Shown piece after piece: positions 54,494 to 64,000 of a DNA stretch of 64,000 bases (its first letter is position 1; every line of letters starts with the position of its first letter). The DNA lies in the NCBI RefSeq assembly GCF_020085105.1, contig NC_058058.1, positions 6,564,175 to 6,628,174 on the forward strand, read 5' to 3'. The DNA comes from Siniperca chuatsi. Taxonomy: Eukaryota > Chordata > Actinopteri > Centrarchiformes > Sinipercidae. The position numbers and the translations under genes are program-made. The notes under the pieces were generated by a model. The model was given only the letters and a program-made list of their open reading frames with translations, had not been told where the DNA came from and made no database searches.

Positions 54494-57400
54494 TTACATA
54501 CAAAATATGACACAAACCAAACCGACAGCAAACAGTAGGGCCAGTTTAGTCATAAATGCAGTATCCAGAGAGTAAACTGCAGTCAGTAAGGGCGAGTTAT
54601 CTACAGATCCCTCAGCGGAGGTGTCTGCTGAAGGAGTCCTTAGTGGTGGGACTGGACCTGGAGGTTTCAGCAGGGGCAGGCCCTCCTTCCTTTGCTCCTC
54701 CAAGGCGTTGATGAAGAACGCCAGCGCTTTGCGGGGGAAGACGGCCGGGGAGAAGAGGTTGCAGTTGGGGACGAAGAAGTGAGGAAGGACGCCTCTGCGC
54801 GCGTGGTCCTCCAGAGCCCCGAGGAGGTGCAGGAAGCAGGCAGGAAGCTGCTGACGGTCCCACATGGAGTCATTGAACCTGAGAGGCGAGACGCAGGGGG
54901 AAGAAGACGTCAGCGAAATGAGAAAAATAGAAAAACTGAATGAAGAAGAGAAATTATGATACTGACAGATTTTTACAACCAGTACTACTAATATCAGTCC
55001 AAACACTACTTCTATTGCTACAACAAAAATACTAATAAACAGCTAAATAGGGCTGCAACTAGTGATTATTTGTATTATTGTTTAATCTGTTGATTCTTTT
55101 TTTTGATTAATTAAGTCTTTCAAATGTCAGAAAATATTGAAAAATACCACATCACATTTTCGTAGAGCACAGTCAGTCAAAAGCCAAGACAGATTCAATT
55201 TACAATGATATAAAAAGCAGCAAATCTTAATATTTAAGGACATTTAAGGATATAAATGACTTAAAAGACTTAAAAATTTCTGTTAATAGACTGATTTAAT
55301 CGACTAATTGTTTTAGCATTATTGTTAATCCTACTGTGCTCACATACATTTACTATTTTTAAGGCTACAACCAATGATATTTTAATTATTGATTAATCTG
55401 ACGGTTATTTTTTTTCAATTAATCGCTTAGTTGTTTAGTGAAATGGCAGAAAATAGTGAAAATGTCGATCTTGTCTTTAAACCTGCAATAACTGATTATT
55501 TTGAACACTTGGGGGCAGCAGAAACAAGTTGTGAACACAACACTGACATATTATCACCTTTTGAGTCGATATGTTATCAAACAGTTGCTTATTTACACAT
55601 CCAGCAGTTACGGAGCAACATTATTATTAATTTGGAGTCGTGTTTCTGGTCACCTGATCAATGTAAGTCAAATATTTACTCTCTTTTAGCTCTGTTTTGG
55701 TCTCCACCAACTCCTGAGGGAAATATCTGGCTCTTTAGCTGCTAAATGCTCAACTTTGTTCACCAGCTAGTCGCTAACTGTGTCTGTCTGCCGTTTGGTG
55801 CTGAGCAGGTAGTGTACAGTGGGCTTTTAGAGCTTTTTAGCTGAAAACAGCTGCCTGCTGTGGCCGAAAACGACGCTATGAGAGCTGTGGGAGTGAACTC
55901 AACAGCAAAGTTGTGGGCCGTACATCTAAACAATGAGCTTAAACTCACTTTAAAGCTCCATAAAGCCGAGAGGAGCTGCAGATCCAGGTGATAATTCTCT
56001 GTAGGTTCATCGCCATGAACGACCTCTCTCACGTTGTCACGTTGTTTTCACATCGTTATTTATATTGTTACTATAAAAATATCGATTAGAGCCGCTTTAA
56101 ATTGTTTTGTCTAACCAACAGTCCAAAATTACATTATTACAACTCCAACTATTAGCACTACGACACCAGCTATGGTCTACTACCTACTATGAGATTCTGA
56201 TGAGAATAAAGGTGATGAAGAGTACCTGATGGACATGGTGTGGAAGAAGGCGGTTTTCCCGTGGTACGAGCAGAGGTCATCCAGCTCTTTGGGAAAACGT
56301 TGTTTCAGGCCCTCAATCAGAGACTTGAGGAGCATTAAGCACTGCTTACTGCCAGAGGGAACATGAAATCATTTGTTGTGAAAAGGCCTCAAGAAAAGCT
56401 TTTTATTCCTAATTTATGTCTTCCTTTTTAAAAATCACGACATCTATTTATTTAAAAAAGCTTCTTCAGTTGGAGGCTATTTGTTCTTCTCTTAAGTTAT
56501 TGTTGACTCTATATACAGTTTGTTCTTTTGAAGTACTTTGTACCACATCACCTTTAATAAGAGCCTTTATAAAGGGGTTATATAAGTTGTAAATAATTGT
56601 TTTATTAATGGGTAATAAATCACTTAAAAATTGATTTTTATAGTTAGTTATAAACTACTAATAAGAACAAATTCTGGGGTTGCCAGGTTGTGAAAAATCA
56701 TTTCTATTTGGTAACATTGCAGTTATTTATGTTTGTAAACCATTAATAAATATTTATTTTTAATAAGCCATCAAGTCTGCAGTTATAAACGTTATTTAGT
56801 CATTAATAAAGGGTTTTTAGTCCAGATTGTCTGCAGTCCTTATATAGAAATAAATGGTCAAATCTATCTGTCAAAGGGATTTTTCACAACCTGGCAACCT
56901 ATAATCAGTTGCATTTTTGAAGCACTTTTATTTATTACATTTACCATCAGAGACCCTGCCACGCCTGCACGGCTCCCACAGCTAACAAAACGATTAGATC
57001 AACAAAATAACTTCATGAGTGGGAGGACGTGAGAATAAACTGACTCCTTCGAACAGTTCAGAGTCTCACCGGCAGCATTTGGTGGCGTTGCTCTCGCAGC
57101 AGGTTTTCTTGTTGCCGTGACTCGTGATGATTTTCTTCTCAATGTGGGAGAAAGAAATCCTCCAACTTTCTGTTACAGAAAGACAAAACAAGCCGATGGG
57201 ATGACGTCACCCCATGCAAATTCACAAACACTCACACTGGAGTTGTGTATAAAATAAATCCCACTTAAATGCCACACAGATAAAAGTCTTACATGTCTTA
57301 AGTTTAGCTGTTCAAACTCCTGGGAACACAAGCAGAGCGACGTTGTTTCATATTGTTATAGAACAGTTCACCCCAGAACAAAAAATTACTTTAATCACAG

Positions 57401-60400
57401 CCTTTATACAAACAGCTCCAAAAACACAGTAATGTTTTAGCTCAAGTGCTTTATAACCAAACAACTGGAACAAACTGTATAATTGTCACGTTCAGTTCAA
57501 AAAAAGGGCCCAAATGCAGGACTCAGGCAGGCAGGCTGAAGAACAAAAGATGAGTTTATTCCTTAATTTAAACGGGTTTAATTTAAAAGGTACAGGAAAA
57601 ATACAGGACTGAACTGGTGGGGACAAACACAGGCACATAAATACACTCAGGTAGGACAGACAACGAGACACAGGTGAAACCAACTGACACAGGAGAAAAC
57701 AGTGAAAGCAATCAAAGACAGGAAGCAAAACCACCAGACACAACAGGGAGGGAGAATATTACAAAATAAAACAGGAAATAACAGGACAAAAACCCAAAAC
57801 CACGACAATAATTTCCTTTTTATCAACGTGTTATGTACAAATTTGGAGCTGTAAAATAATTACTCTCTAACAGTGTGGGTGAAGGATGCCGGGGACGAAG
57901 TACTCAGATCCTTAAGTAAAAGTACCAACACCAAAATGTAAAAATACTCCATTAAAAAGTTAAATAAGTATTATCAGCTAAATTTACTTAAAGTATCAAA
58001 AGTAAAAGTACTTGTTTTGCAGAAAATCGGCCCCTGTGACTGTTTAATAAATTACATTGTTAATACTGATACAATGTGTAAACAGCATCTTACTGTTGTA
58101 GTTTTAACTTCTTTATATGCAGTTAGCTAGTTTAGTCCAGCGGTTCCCAACCCAGGGGTCGGGCTCCTCCAAAGGGTCGCAAGATAAATCTGAGGGGTCG
58201 TGAGATGATTAATGGGAGAGGAAGGAAGGAAAAGTTCTGATACACAAATCTGTTTTCACTTTTCTCTAATCTTTGATTTTTCTGTAAAATGTTGGTTAAA
58301 TTTACGTCTTTAACCATCAAACTGTCGTTTAAATTAAATCATCTGAGAAGTTTAGAGGTGAAATGTCTCTTTAGTGGAACTGCTGCTGACAAATCATAGA
58401 CATCTGAAATGTGACAAGGAACCTCAACTAGATGCTGTTTTTCCTTTTTAGGTCACCAGTCAAAAAGGTTGGAAACCACTGGTTTAATCTTTAACAATGT
58501 GTTGTATTTTAAAAGCTTATCATATGTTTTTTATGTACATTTTTAAAAGTAACTAAATCTGTCAAACAAATGTAGTGAAGTATAAGGTACAATATGTCCA
58601 TCTGAAACGTACTGGGATAGATACAACAACAGACAGAAACCTCTCTCACCTTTGGTTTCCTTGCTGAGGTTTCGTCCTTTGAGCCTCTTTGGGACAAAGA
58701 AACAGGGTAAACTTTTGATTTCTTGGCGAACTTTCTTTCCCAGCCAGTTGTCCACATCTGGACCGTTACGGAGAGCGAGCGGCCAGCCCTGAGAGGAGTG
58801 GACCTTCATCCAGGAACAAGGAAAAATGTTAAGTCACATTAGATCAATAAACAGTACAATACTACTGTCATCATTACTACCTCTACTACTATTACCCACC
58901 TCTGCCATCACATTAGTACATAGTACCGCTACTTGTACTCCTTCTACCTCTACTCGCCAGTGCTATCCTGTATGCTGTTGCATGCTGGGGCAGCAGGCTG
59001 AGGGTAGCGGACGCTAACAGGCTCAACAAACTGCTCCGTAAGGCCAGTGACATTGTGGGGGTGGAGCTGGACTCTCTGGCGGTGGTGTCAGAGAGGAGGA
59101 TGCTGGCCAAACTACATGCCATCTTGGACAGTGTCTCCCACCCGCTCCATGACGTGCTGGTCAAACAAAGGAGCACCTTCAGCAGAAGACTCATCCCCCC
59201 ACAATGCACCACAGAGCGCCACAGGAAGTCATTCCTGCCTGTGGCCATCAAACTCTTTAACTCCTCCCTCTAAGTGTCAGTCTGTATGACCCTAAGTCAC
59301 TAAACTGGACATTGATCATTAACATCTCTGCAATACTTGAAATTATTGTGCAATATTCTGTGTAATACTCCTGTGCAATATTTTTGTTTAAAATTCCCTA
59401 TTTATTGATATTTATTCATACTTCTATTATCCACCGTCTCATAATCATCTTAATAAGCTACACTTAACTTAACTCATTACTGCACTATTACTTATTACAT
59501 TGTATTATTATACCGTACATACTTATCAACCTATCGACCTCTAAATCCACTTTGGTACTTACACTTATTTTAGCTTTTATACTTATATCTTTAATTTATC
59601 TGACCTGTGTTATATTTTGATTTGCTTAGTACTTCTCTTCCTGTGTGCACTGACATGACAGTGAGCAGCTGTAACGAAAGAGTTTCCCCTCGGGGATCAA
59701 TAAAGTATTTCTGATTCTGATTCTACTAGAGGTGGAAGACGTTTGCACCTCTTTTACTTAGGTCAAATAATATAAAACCAAAATATTAAAAAAAGAATAT
59801 AAAAGTAAATAAGTAAAAGTACATAAGTATTATCAGCAAAATGTACTTAAGTTTTCTAAACTATAAGTACTGCTTATGTAGAATTGCCCCTTTTAGCATT
59901 TTATACTATATATTGTTGGATTATTAGTATATGTAGCTGATCAAGTACTTTTACACTGTTTGGTTGTTTAATCTGTAATAATGGACCCTATTTTATAAAC
60001 TGGTCATATGTTTTGTGTTTATAAACTTCATCTGTAAAATAACTAGTAAATGTAGCTGTTGTATAACTGAAGTGGCTCTGGACGGTTTCATTAAAGGAAA
60101 CAAAGATACAGAAATATAGCTTCATTAACTTTTCACGTACATAATATATGTAATAATGCATTTAGTCAGATTTCTTTCCTCTAATCTCCTAATTCATACC
60201 AAGATTTTAAGTGTGTTTCATTAGTATCTGTAACCAAAAAACCATGGATGATTTTATTTCTCCAGATTGACATTACAATAAAAATTTTACAGATAAAGTG
60301 ATCACCTCCAGAGCAGGAACCACGTCCACAGAGATCAGCTCGTTGCTGTTATCAGCACAGATGAGAGATAAAGTCACAGCCGGCGAGTTTGGACGCTTCC

Positions 60401-62956
60401 TGTTCACCTCCCAGTGAAAGCATTTATCGGGCACTGGAAACAAGGAAAAGTGAATACAGACCATGAGTAGCTTGACTTTGTGGTTCCCAAAGTGAGCCCT
60501 GATGCCTCCAGCTCTGCTGACTGTGCACAGACACCAACAGCAACAGCAGAAAGTAGAAGGAGAAACCAGATAATTGTTACAAACTAGTAACAACAGATGA
60601 GAGATGAGAGGTGACGATCAGACCTTGGTAGGTCTTGAGGAACTTGCGGACCAGGCGGTACATCTCACTCAGGATCTTGCTTGATGAGAGCGTGAGCTTA
60701 TTCTCCAAAAGAAAGGCTTGTATGGGGCTCCGAGTGGGTCGGGCGATATCGATCTGGTAGAAGAGGCCGCCGTCGAGCTCCTTCATGTTAAGACGTGAAG
60801 GAGCCTGAAGCTTCAGCATCATGTCAAACTCATCGGGGTTGTGGATCTGAAGCAGGAGTAAAGAGATTCAACACAATATAGAGACAGTGGTGTTGCTTGT
60901 TTGTCTAATGCCTGTTTACTCTCTCTCTCTCTCTCCGCTCTCTACTGTCCAGACCATCATTTTATTTTACCTTTATTTTACCAGGAATATTCCCATTGAG
61001 ATTCAGAATCTCTTTTACAAGGGAGTCCTGGCCAAGACAACCCCGATTTAAAGCAGGTGGAGCAGACTAAATGATTTACAGTGACTTGATTCAACTGAGG
61101 TAAGGGGTTTGCTCTTATTTAACTTCCTGGATTAAATGTCTCACGAAATGTGATGTAATGTGATCAAACTGTAAGTGTAAACCTGATTGGCTGTTACGGT
61201 AGTTATGGAGAGAAATTCAGTTTGATTTGATAGGTCAGGGAGAAAGACTGCCTCTCTGTCTCTTCCTCCAGCCACATTTCCACTCCCCCTTCATTGCCGT
61301 TCTCTACTTGTCCACCAGATGCCGTCAGACTTCTCCCATTGGTCCCAGTCATCTGACTCCTACATGCACCTCCTCACCTGTTCCTCATTTTATATTATGA
61401 GGTTCCATTTGTGCCAAAATTATGTCAAATGCTCACTGTCCATGTCGACTGAACGTTTGACAAAACATTTTTACACGTCTATTCAACTTTGAACTGTACT
61501 TATGTCGTGTTGTTGCACTCCCTGTCATTTTACTATTTTGTTTTGCAAATCTTCCTGATGTGATGTTTTCCCTGTCGTCTGACTGTGTCACACGCTGTGG
61601 CGTTTAATTACAGACACTTTGTTATTCCGTTTATTCCACGGTTAGTGACAGAAAAAAAAAAAGTGTAAAAATTGAATGGTGTCGACACATCTGGTCAACA
61701 TGCAAAACAACAGGGAGAACATCACATCAGGACGACATTCATAACAACTAATGTTCAGTCGACATAGACAGTGAGCATTTGACATAATTTTGGCACAAAT
61801 GGAACCTCATACCAATAACCTGTCAGTATTTATACCAGCCCCTTTTCCACAGTCAGTTGCCAGATTGTCAGTGTTGCTTTTGGCTTTGCTTTCCAGCCAC
61901 CTGAACATGAACCTGCTTTCTAGTTCCCTGTTTCCTGTTACCTGTTCCTGTATTTTGAACCTGTACCTGAACCTGTATCTGTACCTTCCTACCCCTTTGG
62001 GGTCTGGGGCCCCCAAGGCAGTTGCCTGCTCTGCCTGGTTATACAGTATGTGCTCTACAATAGATACAGTCAGTGGCCACTTTATTAGGTACACCTGTCC
62101 AATTCAATACAACTGTTCTGCATGAATGTTTACTCCTCTGATGCCTATAATGTTCAGTTTTCTGTCGTAAAGATGCTAATTAAATTAAATGTTTTAAAAT
62201 TGAGGTAGTTAGTGGTGTTGTTGTACTGAACTGTATTGTATTTAAATGTGTTTCTAATGTTTTGTCCCCCTCATGTATGTAAGGGAGGACAAAAAAATTA
62301 GACACACCTGTGCAACATCACCTTTAATTATGCCCTCAATAATAAACATTTGTCTCTGTTTGTTTAAAAAAAATCTGATCCAAAGTGAGAATGAAAATCT
62401 GAGTCGGCTCTCTGGCTGTATTGTTGCCTTTAGAGATTGTGAGTGGTTGATCTCACCTTAACTTTCTCAAAGTAGCTGCCGCTGGTGAGGAAGTCAGCTG
62501 ACTGGAAGAAAGGCTGATCACCGTTCCTCAGGAATTTCAGCAGGTTCTCTCGGAAATCGTTGACCACCTCTGCAGCCCAGCGGCGGTCTGTCTGCCGGAT
62601 CTTGAGGTCTTTAGCGTTGAGTTTGATCCAGTTGGCCAGCTCTGGGGAGACCGACTCCTCGACCCCTCTGGATCCCTCCTCTGCAATGTAACACAGACAA
62701 GGACGAGACTTAAGAGACAGTAGCCACCAGGAAGCAGTTTGAGACATTACAGAGGAGATCATATCAACCACACAGTTTTTACACATTGAAGCTGAATCGT
62801 TAAACACATTTCAACTGCAGCATCACCTGCTTGTTGCTGCTGAACTTTCTGCCTCTGTCTTGCTGGCGTGAGACGTGGAGGACTCGACTTTCCTCTGGTG
62901 TCGTCTTTATGCCGCGTTGCTTCAGTCAGACTGCCATTTCTGTCCTGTCCGTCCAT
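54494..62956 (-). CDS. cgas: Cyclic GMP-AMP synthase (cGAS, Mab-21 family) with putative C-terminal membrane anchor
   Basis: Eight coding exons, minus strand in order: 62956-62827, 62680-62457, 60846-60624, 60433-60306, 58803-58650, 57169-57070, 56348-56226, 54878-54494. The total is 1467 nt, 488 aa, with all phases consistent. cGAS makes 2'3'-cGAMP from ATP and GTP on binding cytosolic dsDNA and activates STING. Visible motifs: nucleotidyltransferase GS motif at 111-112 (GSYFEKVK), metal ligands E124 and D126 (NPDEFDMM), third carboxylate D229 ([10 protein letters not shown]), [23 protein letters not shown], and the zinc thumb H304-x5-C310-C311-x6-C318 with the same spacing as human H390/C396/C397/C404. 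The C-lobe matches human through [18 protein letters not shown]. The N-terminus before the fold is only about 50 residues (about 160 in human). Beyond the usual end (about residue 432) is a 56-residue tail: Pro/Ser-rich linker, then [17 protein letters not shown] to the last residue. Candidate poly(A) signals lie at 53964-53969 and 53921-53926. Confidence 0.95.
55360..56110. repeat. CGATTAATCGA repeat split by a larger unknown repeat
   Basis: The left piece (ATTAATCTGACGGTTATTTTT) and right piece (GTCTAACCAACAGTCCAAAAT) of the CGATTAATCGA family flank about 590 bp (55490-56080) that starts ACTTGGGGGCAGCAGAAACA. That block is a separate insertion and has no coding signal. Confidence 0.5.
56640..56900. 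repeat. 'CATCAAGTCTGCAGTTATAAA' repeat, copy 2
   Basis: Second copy of the family at 45570-45790, flanked here by GGTTGCCAGGTTGTGAAAAA and a near-inverted TTTTTCACAACCTGGCAACC (about 56881-56900). This copy therefore has a terminal inverted pair of about 20 bp. It is in cgas intron 6. Confidence 0.7.
57485..57810. repeat. Interspersed repeat with 'CCCAAATGCAGGACTCAGGC'
   Basis: Shares the ACCCAAATGCAG/GGCCCAAATGCAG lead and the later CAGACACAACAGG-like, Gln/Asn-rich A-rich layout with 63680-64000. It lies in cgas intron 5. Confidence 0.5.
57893..58625. mobile_element. 'AAGTAC' MITE with nested hAT-like MITE, next to a cgas exon
   Basis: The AAGTAC family is split by 58136-58484, a GGTTCCCAACC element with ends AGCGGTTCCCAACCCAGGGG and GGTTGGAAACCACTGG, flanked by GTTTAGTC and GTTTAATC. 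The outer MITE ends about 25 bp from the cgas exon 5 splice donor (58649). Confidence 0.75.
58955..59735 (+). pseudogene. 3' end of a jockey/CR1/Rex1-like non-LTR retrotransposon
   Basis: An open frame from about 58960 reads [78 protein letters not shown], ending at 59271-59273. This is the C-terminal region of the reverse-transcriptase ORF. About 460 bp of 3' untranslated sequence follows, ending in a TTTCTGATTCTGATTCT tail. It is 5'-truncated and antisense to cgas, in intron 4. The clade cannot be settled from this part. Confidence 0.8.
59746..60075. mobile_element. 'AAGTAC' MITE fragment
   Basis: Directly follows the tail of the non-LTR element: GAGGTGGAAGACGTTTGCACC, then AAGTAAATAAGTAAAAGTAC words. 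The right end is degraded. Confidence 0.65.
60955..61080 (+). repeat. 'TTTATTTTACCAGGAATATTCCC' repeat
   Basis: Contains CCATTGAGATTCAGAATCTC, TTTTACAAGGGAGTCCTGGC and CAAGACA, a sequence I recognise as a widespread fish repeat. It is in cgas intron 2. Confidence 0.55.
61396..61811. mobile_element. MITE with 59-bp terminal inverted repeats
   Basis: Left arm 61396-61454 begins TATGAGGTTCCATTTGTGCC. Right arm 61753-61811 is its reverse complement with one visible difference. The middle is AT-rich without a frame. The element lies in cgas intron 2 and TA stands at both borders, suggesting a TA duplication. Confidence 0.85.
62060..62285. repeat. 'TTATTAGGTACACC' interspersed repeat, copy 2
   Basis: Begins CAGTGGCCACTTTATTAGGT, followed by ACACCTGTCCAATTCAATAC. 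It is related to 205-440 near the other end of the window. Confidence 0.6.
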
Positions 62957-64000
62957 AACTCACTCGTCTCAGCCTTGAATAACTATGTACAGAGAACCAG
63001 AGGTGGAATTTAACTAAGTACATTTATTCAAGTACTGTACTTAAGTACACATCTGAGGTCTTTCTCCGCAACATTTCAGAGGGAAATATTGGACTTTTTA
63101 CTTCACTGCAATTACTTGACAGCTTTAGTTACTAGTTACTTTACAAATTAAAATATCTGCATACAAAACTTATGAAGATCTTAAAAAAATATGTTTTGTT
63201 ATAAATTGAACTACCCAACAGTATATACAATTACAGCTGAAACGATTAGTCGATTAATCAATTAGTCCTTTGACAGAAAATTAATTGGCAACTATTTTGA
63301 TTATCAGTTCAGTCATTTCATGGTTCCAGCTTCTAAAGGAAAGAATCAGACAAAAGATCTGCACACTGTGCTAACAGCTCGCAGCAATTTTAATGTGAGC
63401 AACATTGTGATCTACCAGAGATCTTCATCAGGCATTGTTTTGCCTGTTCTTGCCTTTAGCTTTCTTTTTGATCCAGCACCTGCAGAAGTTTTTTTGGATG
63501 TGTGTACCCTACACCCTGTTTGTCTTTGGTTCCAGCTTCTCAAATGTGAGGATTTGCTGATTTTCCTTTTTAATTATGCTAGCATGGCTGTAGACTCTTA
63601 GTCTTGTTTTGAAGAATTTTGAATATGTTTGATAGCAGAACAGCTTTGCTTTAAAAGTTTAGCATACATCTATTGTAGTATGTTAAGCAGGGTAGCAAGG
63701 GAAATGACCCAAATGCAGACAGGTAGGCAGAGCAGGTGCAGATCAACCATTTAATGATAAGAAACACAAAAATAGGTTTACACCTATTTCAGGCAGTCCA
63801 ACAGAGGCGACACAATTCAGAAAGGGAGCAGGCAAGCAGTCGCAAACAAAAGAAACAAAATCCGACAGTGGACAGGCAAAATCCAAAAATCCACAAACAG
63901 GCAATGTACAGGGAACCAACACACCAGGGTGCTTGACTGAGGCGCAACATACAATGACAAACTGACACTGAACAAAGGAAAAACTCAGACTAAATACACT
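62957..64000. other. Upstream flank of cgas
   Basis: About 43 bp of unique sequence lies before a MITE (62999-63235), then a CGATTAATCGA repeat with an inserted block (63233-63570), then repeat 63680-64000. No consensus interferon-stimulated response element is evident by eye on the minus strand, so the promoter of this immune gene is either inside repeat-derived DNA or beyond the window through an unseen 5' exon. Confidence 0.5.
62999..63235. mobile_element. 'AAGTAC' MITE at the cgas 5' end
   Basis: Starts GAGGTGGAATTTAACTAAGT, then ACATTTATTCAAGTACTG, the canonical end of the family, 43 bp upstream of the cgas start codon. Confidence 0.75.

Overview
The window is nuclear DNA from a vertebrate, almost certainly a ray-finned fish and probably a percomorph teleost. 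Compact multi-exon genes with consensus GT-AG junctions are separated by AT-rich DNA packed with short inverted-repeat transposons, non-LTR tails, a tRNA-derived SINE, microsatellites and a DIRS-type retroelement. Bacterial features such as operons, Shine-Dalgarno sites and CRISPR arrays are absent. All exon boundaries were joined by hand, requiring splice signals and reading-frame continuity.

Five protein-coding genes are supported. From left to right: pithd1 (minus strand, about 522-4933; its last exon lies beyond base 1), eloa, encoding Elongin A (minus, 8267-29176, 12 coding exons, 679 aa), a klhl31-type BTB-BACK-Kelch gene (plus, 40824-46966, 6 coding exons, 692 aa), rpl11 (minus, 49703-53292, 6 exons, 178 aa) and cgas, encoding cyclic GMP-AMP synthase (minus, 54494-62956, 8 exons, 488 aa). 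Human counterparts, from memory, fall in two blocks: PITHD1/ELOA/RPL11 on 1p36 and KLHL31/CGAS on chromosome 6. The fish arrangement interleaves them.

The genes belong to separate processes: PITHD1 in proteasome-linked/thioredoxin-like biology, Elongin A in RNA polymerase II elongation and ubiquitylation, KLHL31 in muscle as a cullin-3 adaptor type, RPL11 in the large ribosomal subunit, and cGAS in cytosolic DNA sensing. The most unusual protein is the cGAS. Its catalytic triad and zinc thumb are intact, its N-terminus is very short, and after the conserved core it has a Pro/Ser-rich linker and a C-terminal hydrophobic segment running to the last residue, as in a tail-anchored membrane protein.

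Between and inside the genes: 4934-8266 holds a long foldback element. Eloa intron 4 carries a 3.4-kb element with long terminal inverted repeats, a 6-bp target duplication and a decayed DIRS retroelement nested inside. The 11.6 kb from 29177 to 40823 has no recognisable gene, only repeats and perhaps 5' untranslated exons of the kelch gene. Cgas introns and promoter are crowded with MITEs, one starting about 43 bp upstream of the start codon and another ending about 25 bp from a splice donor.
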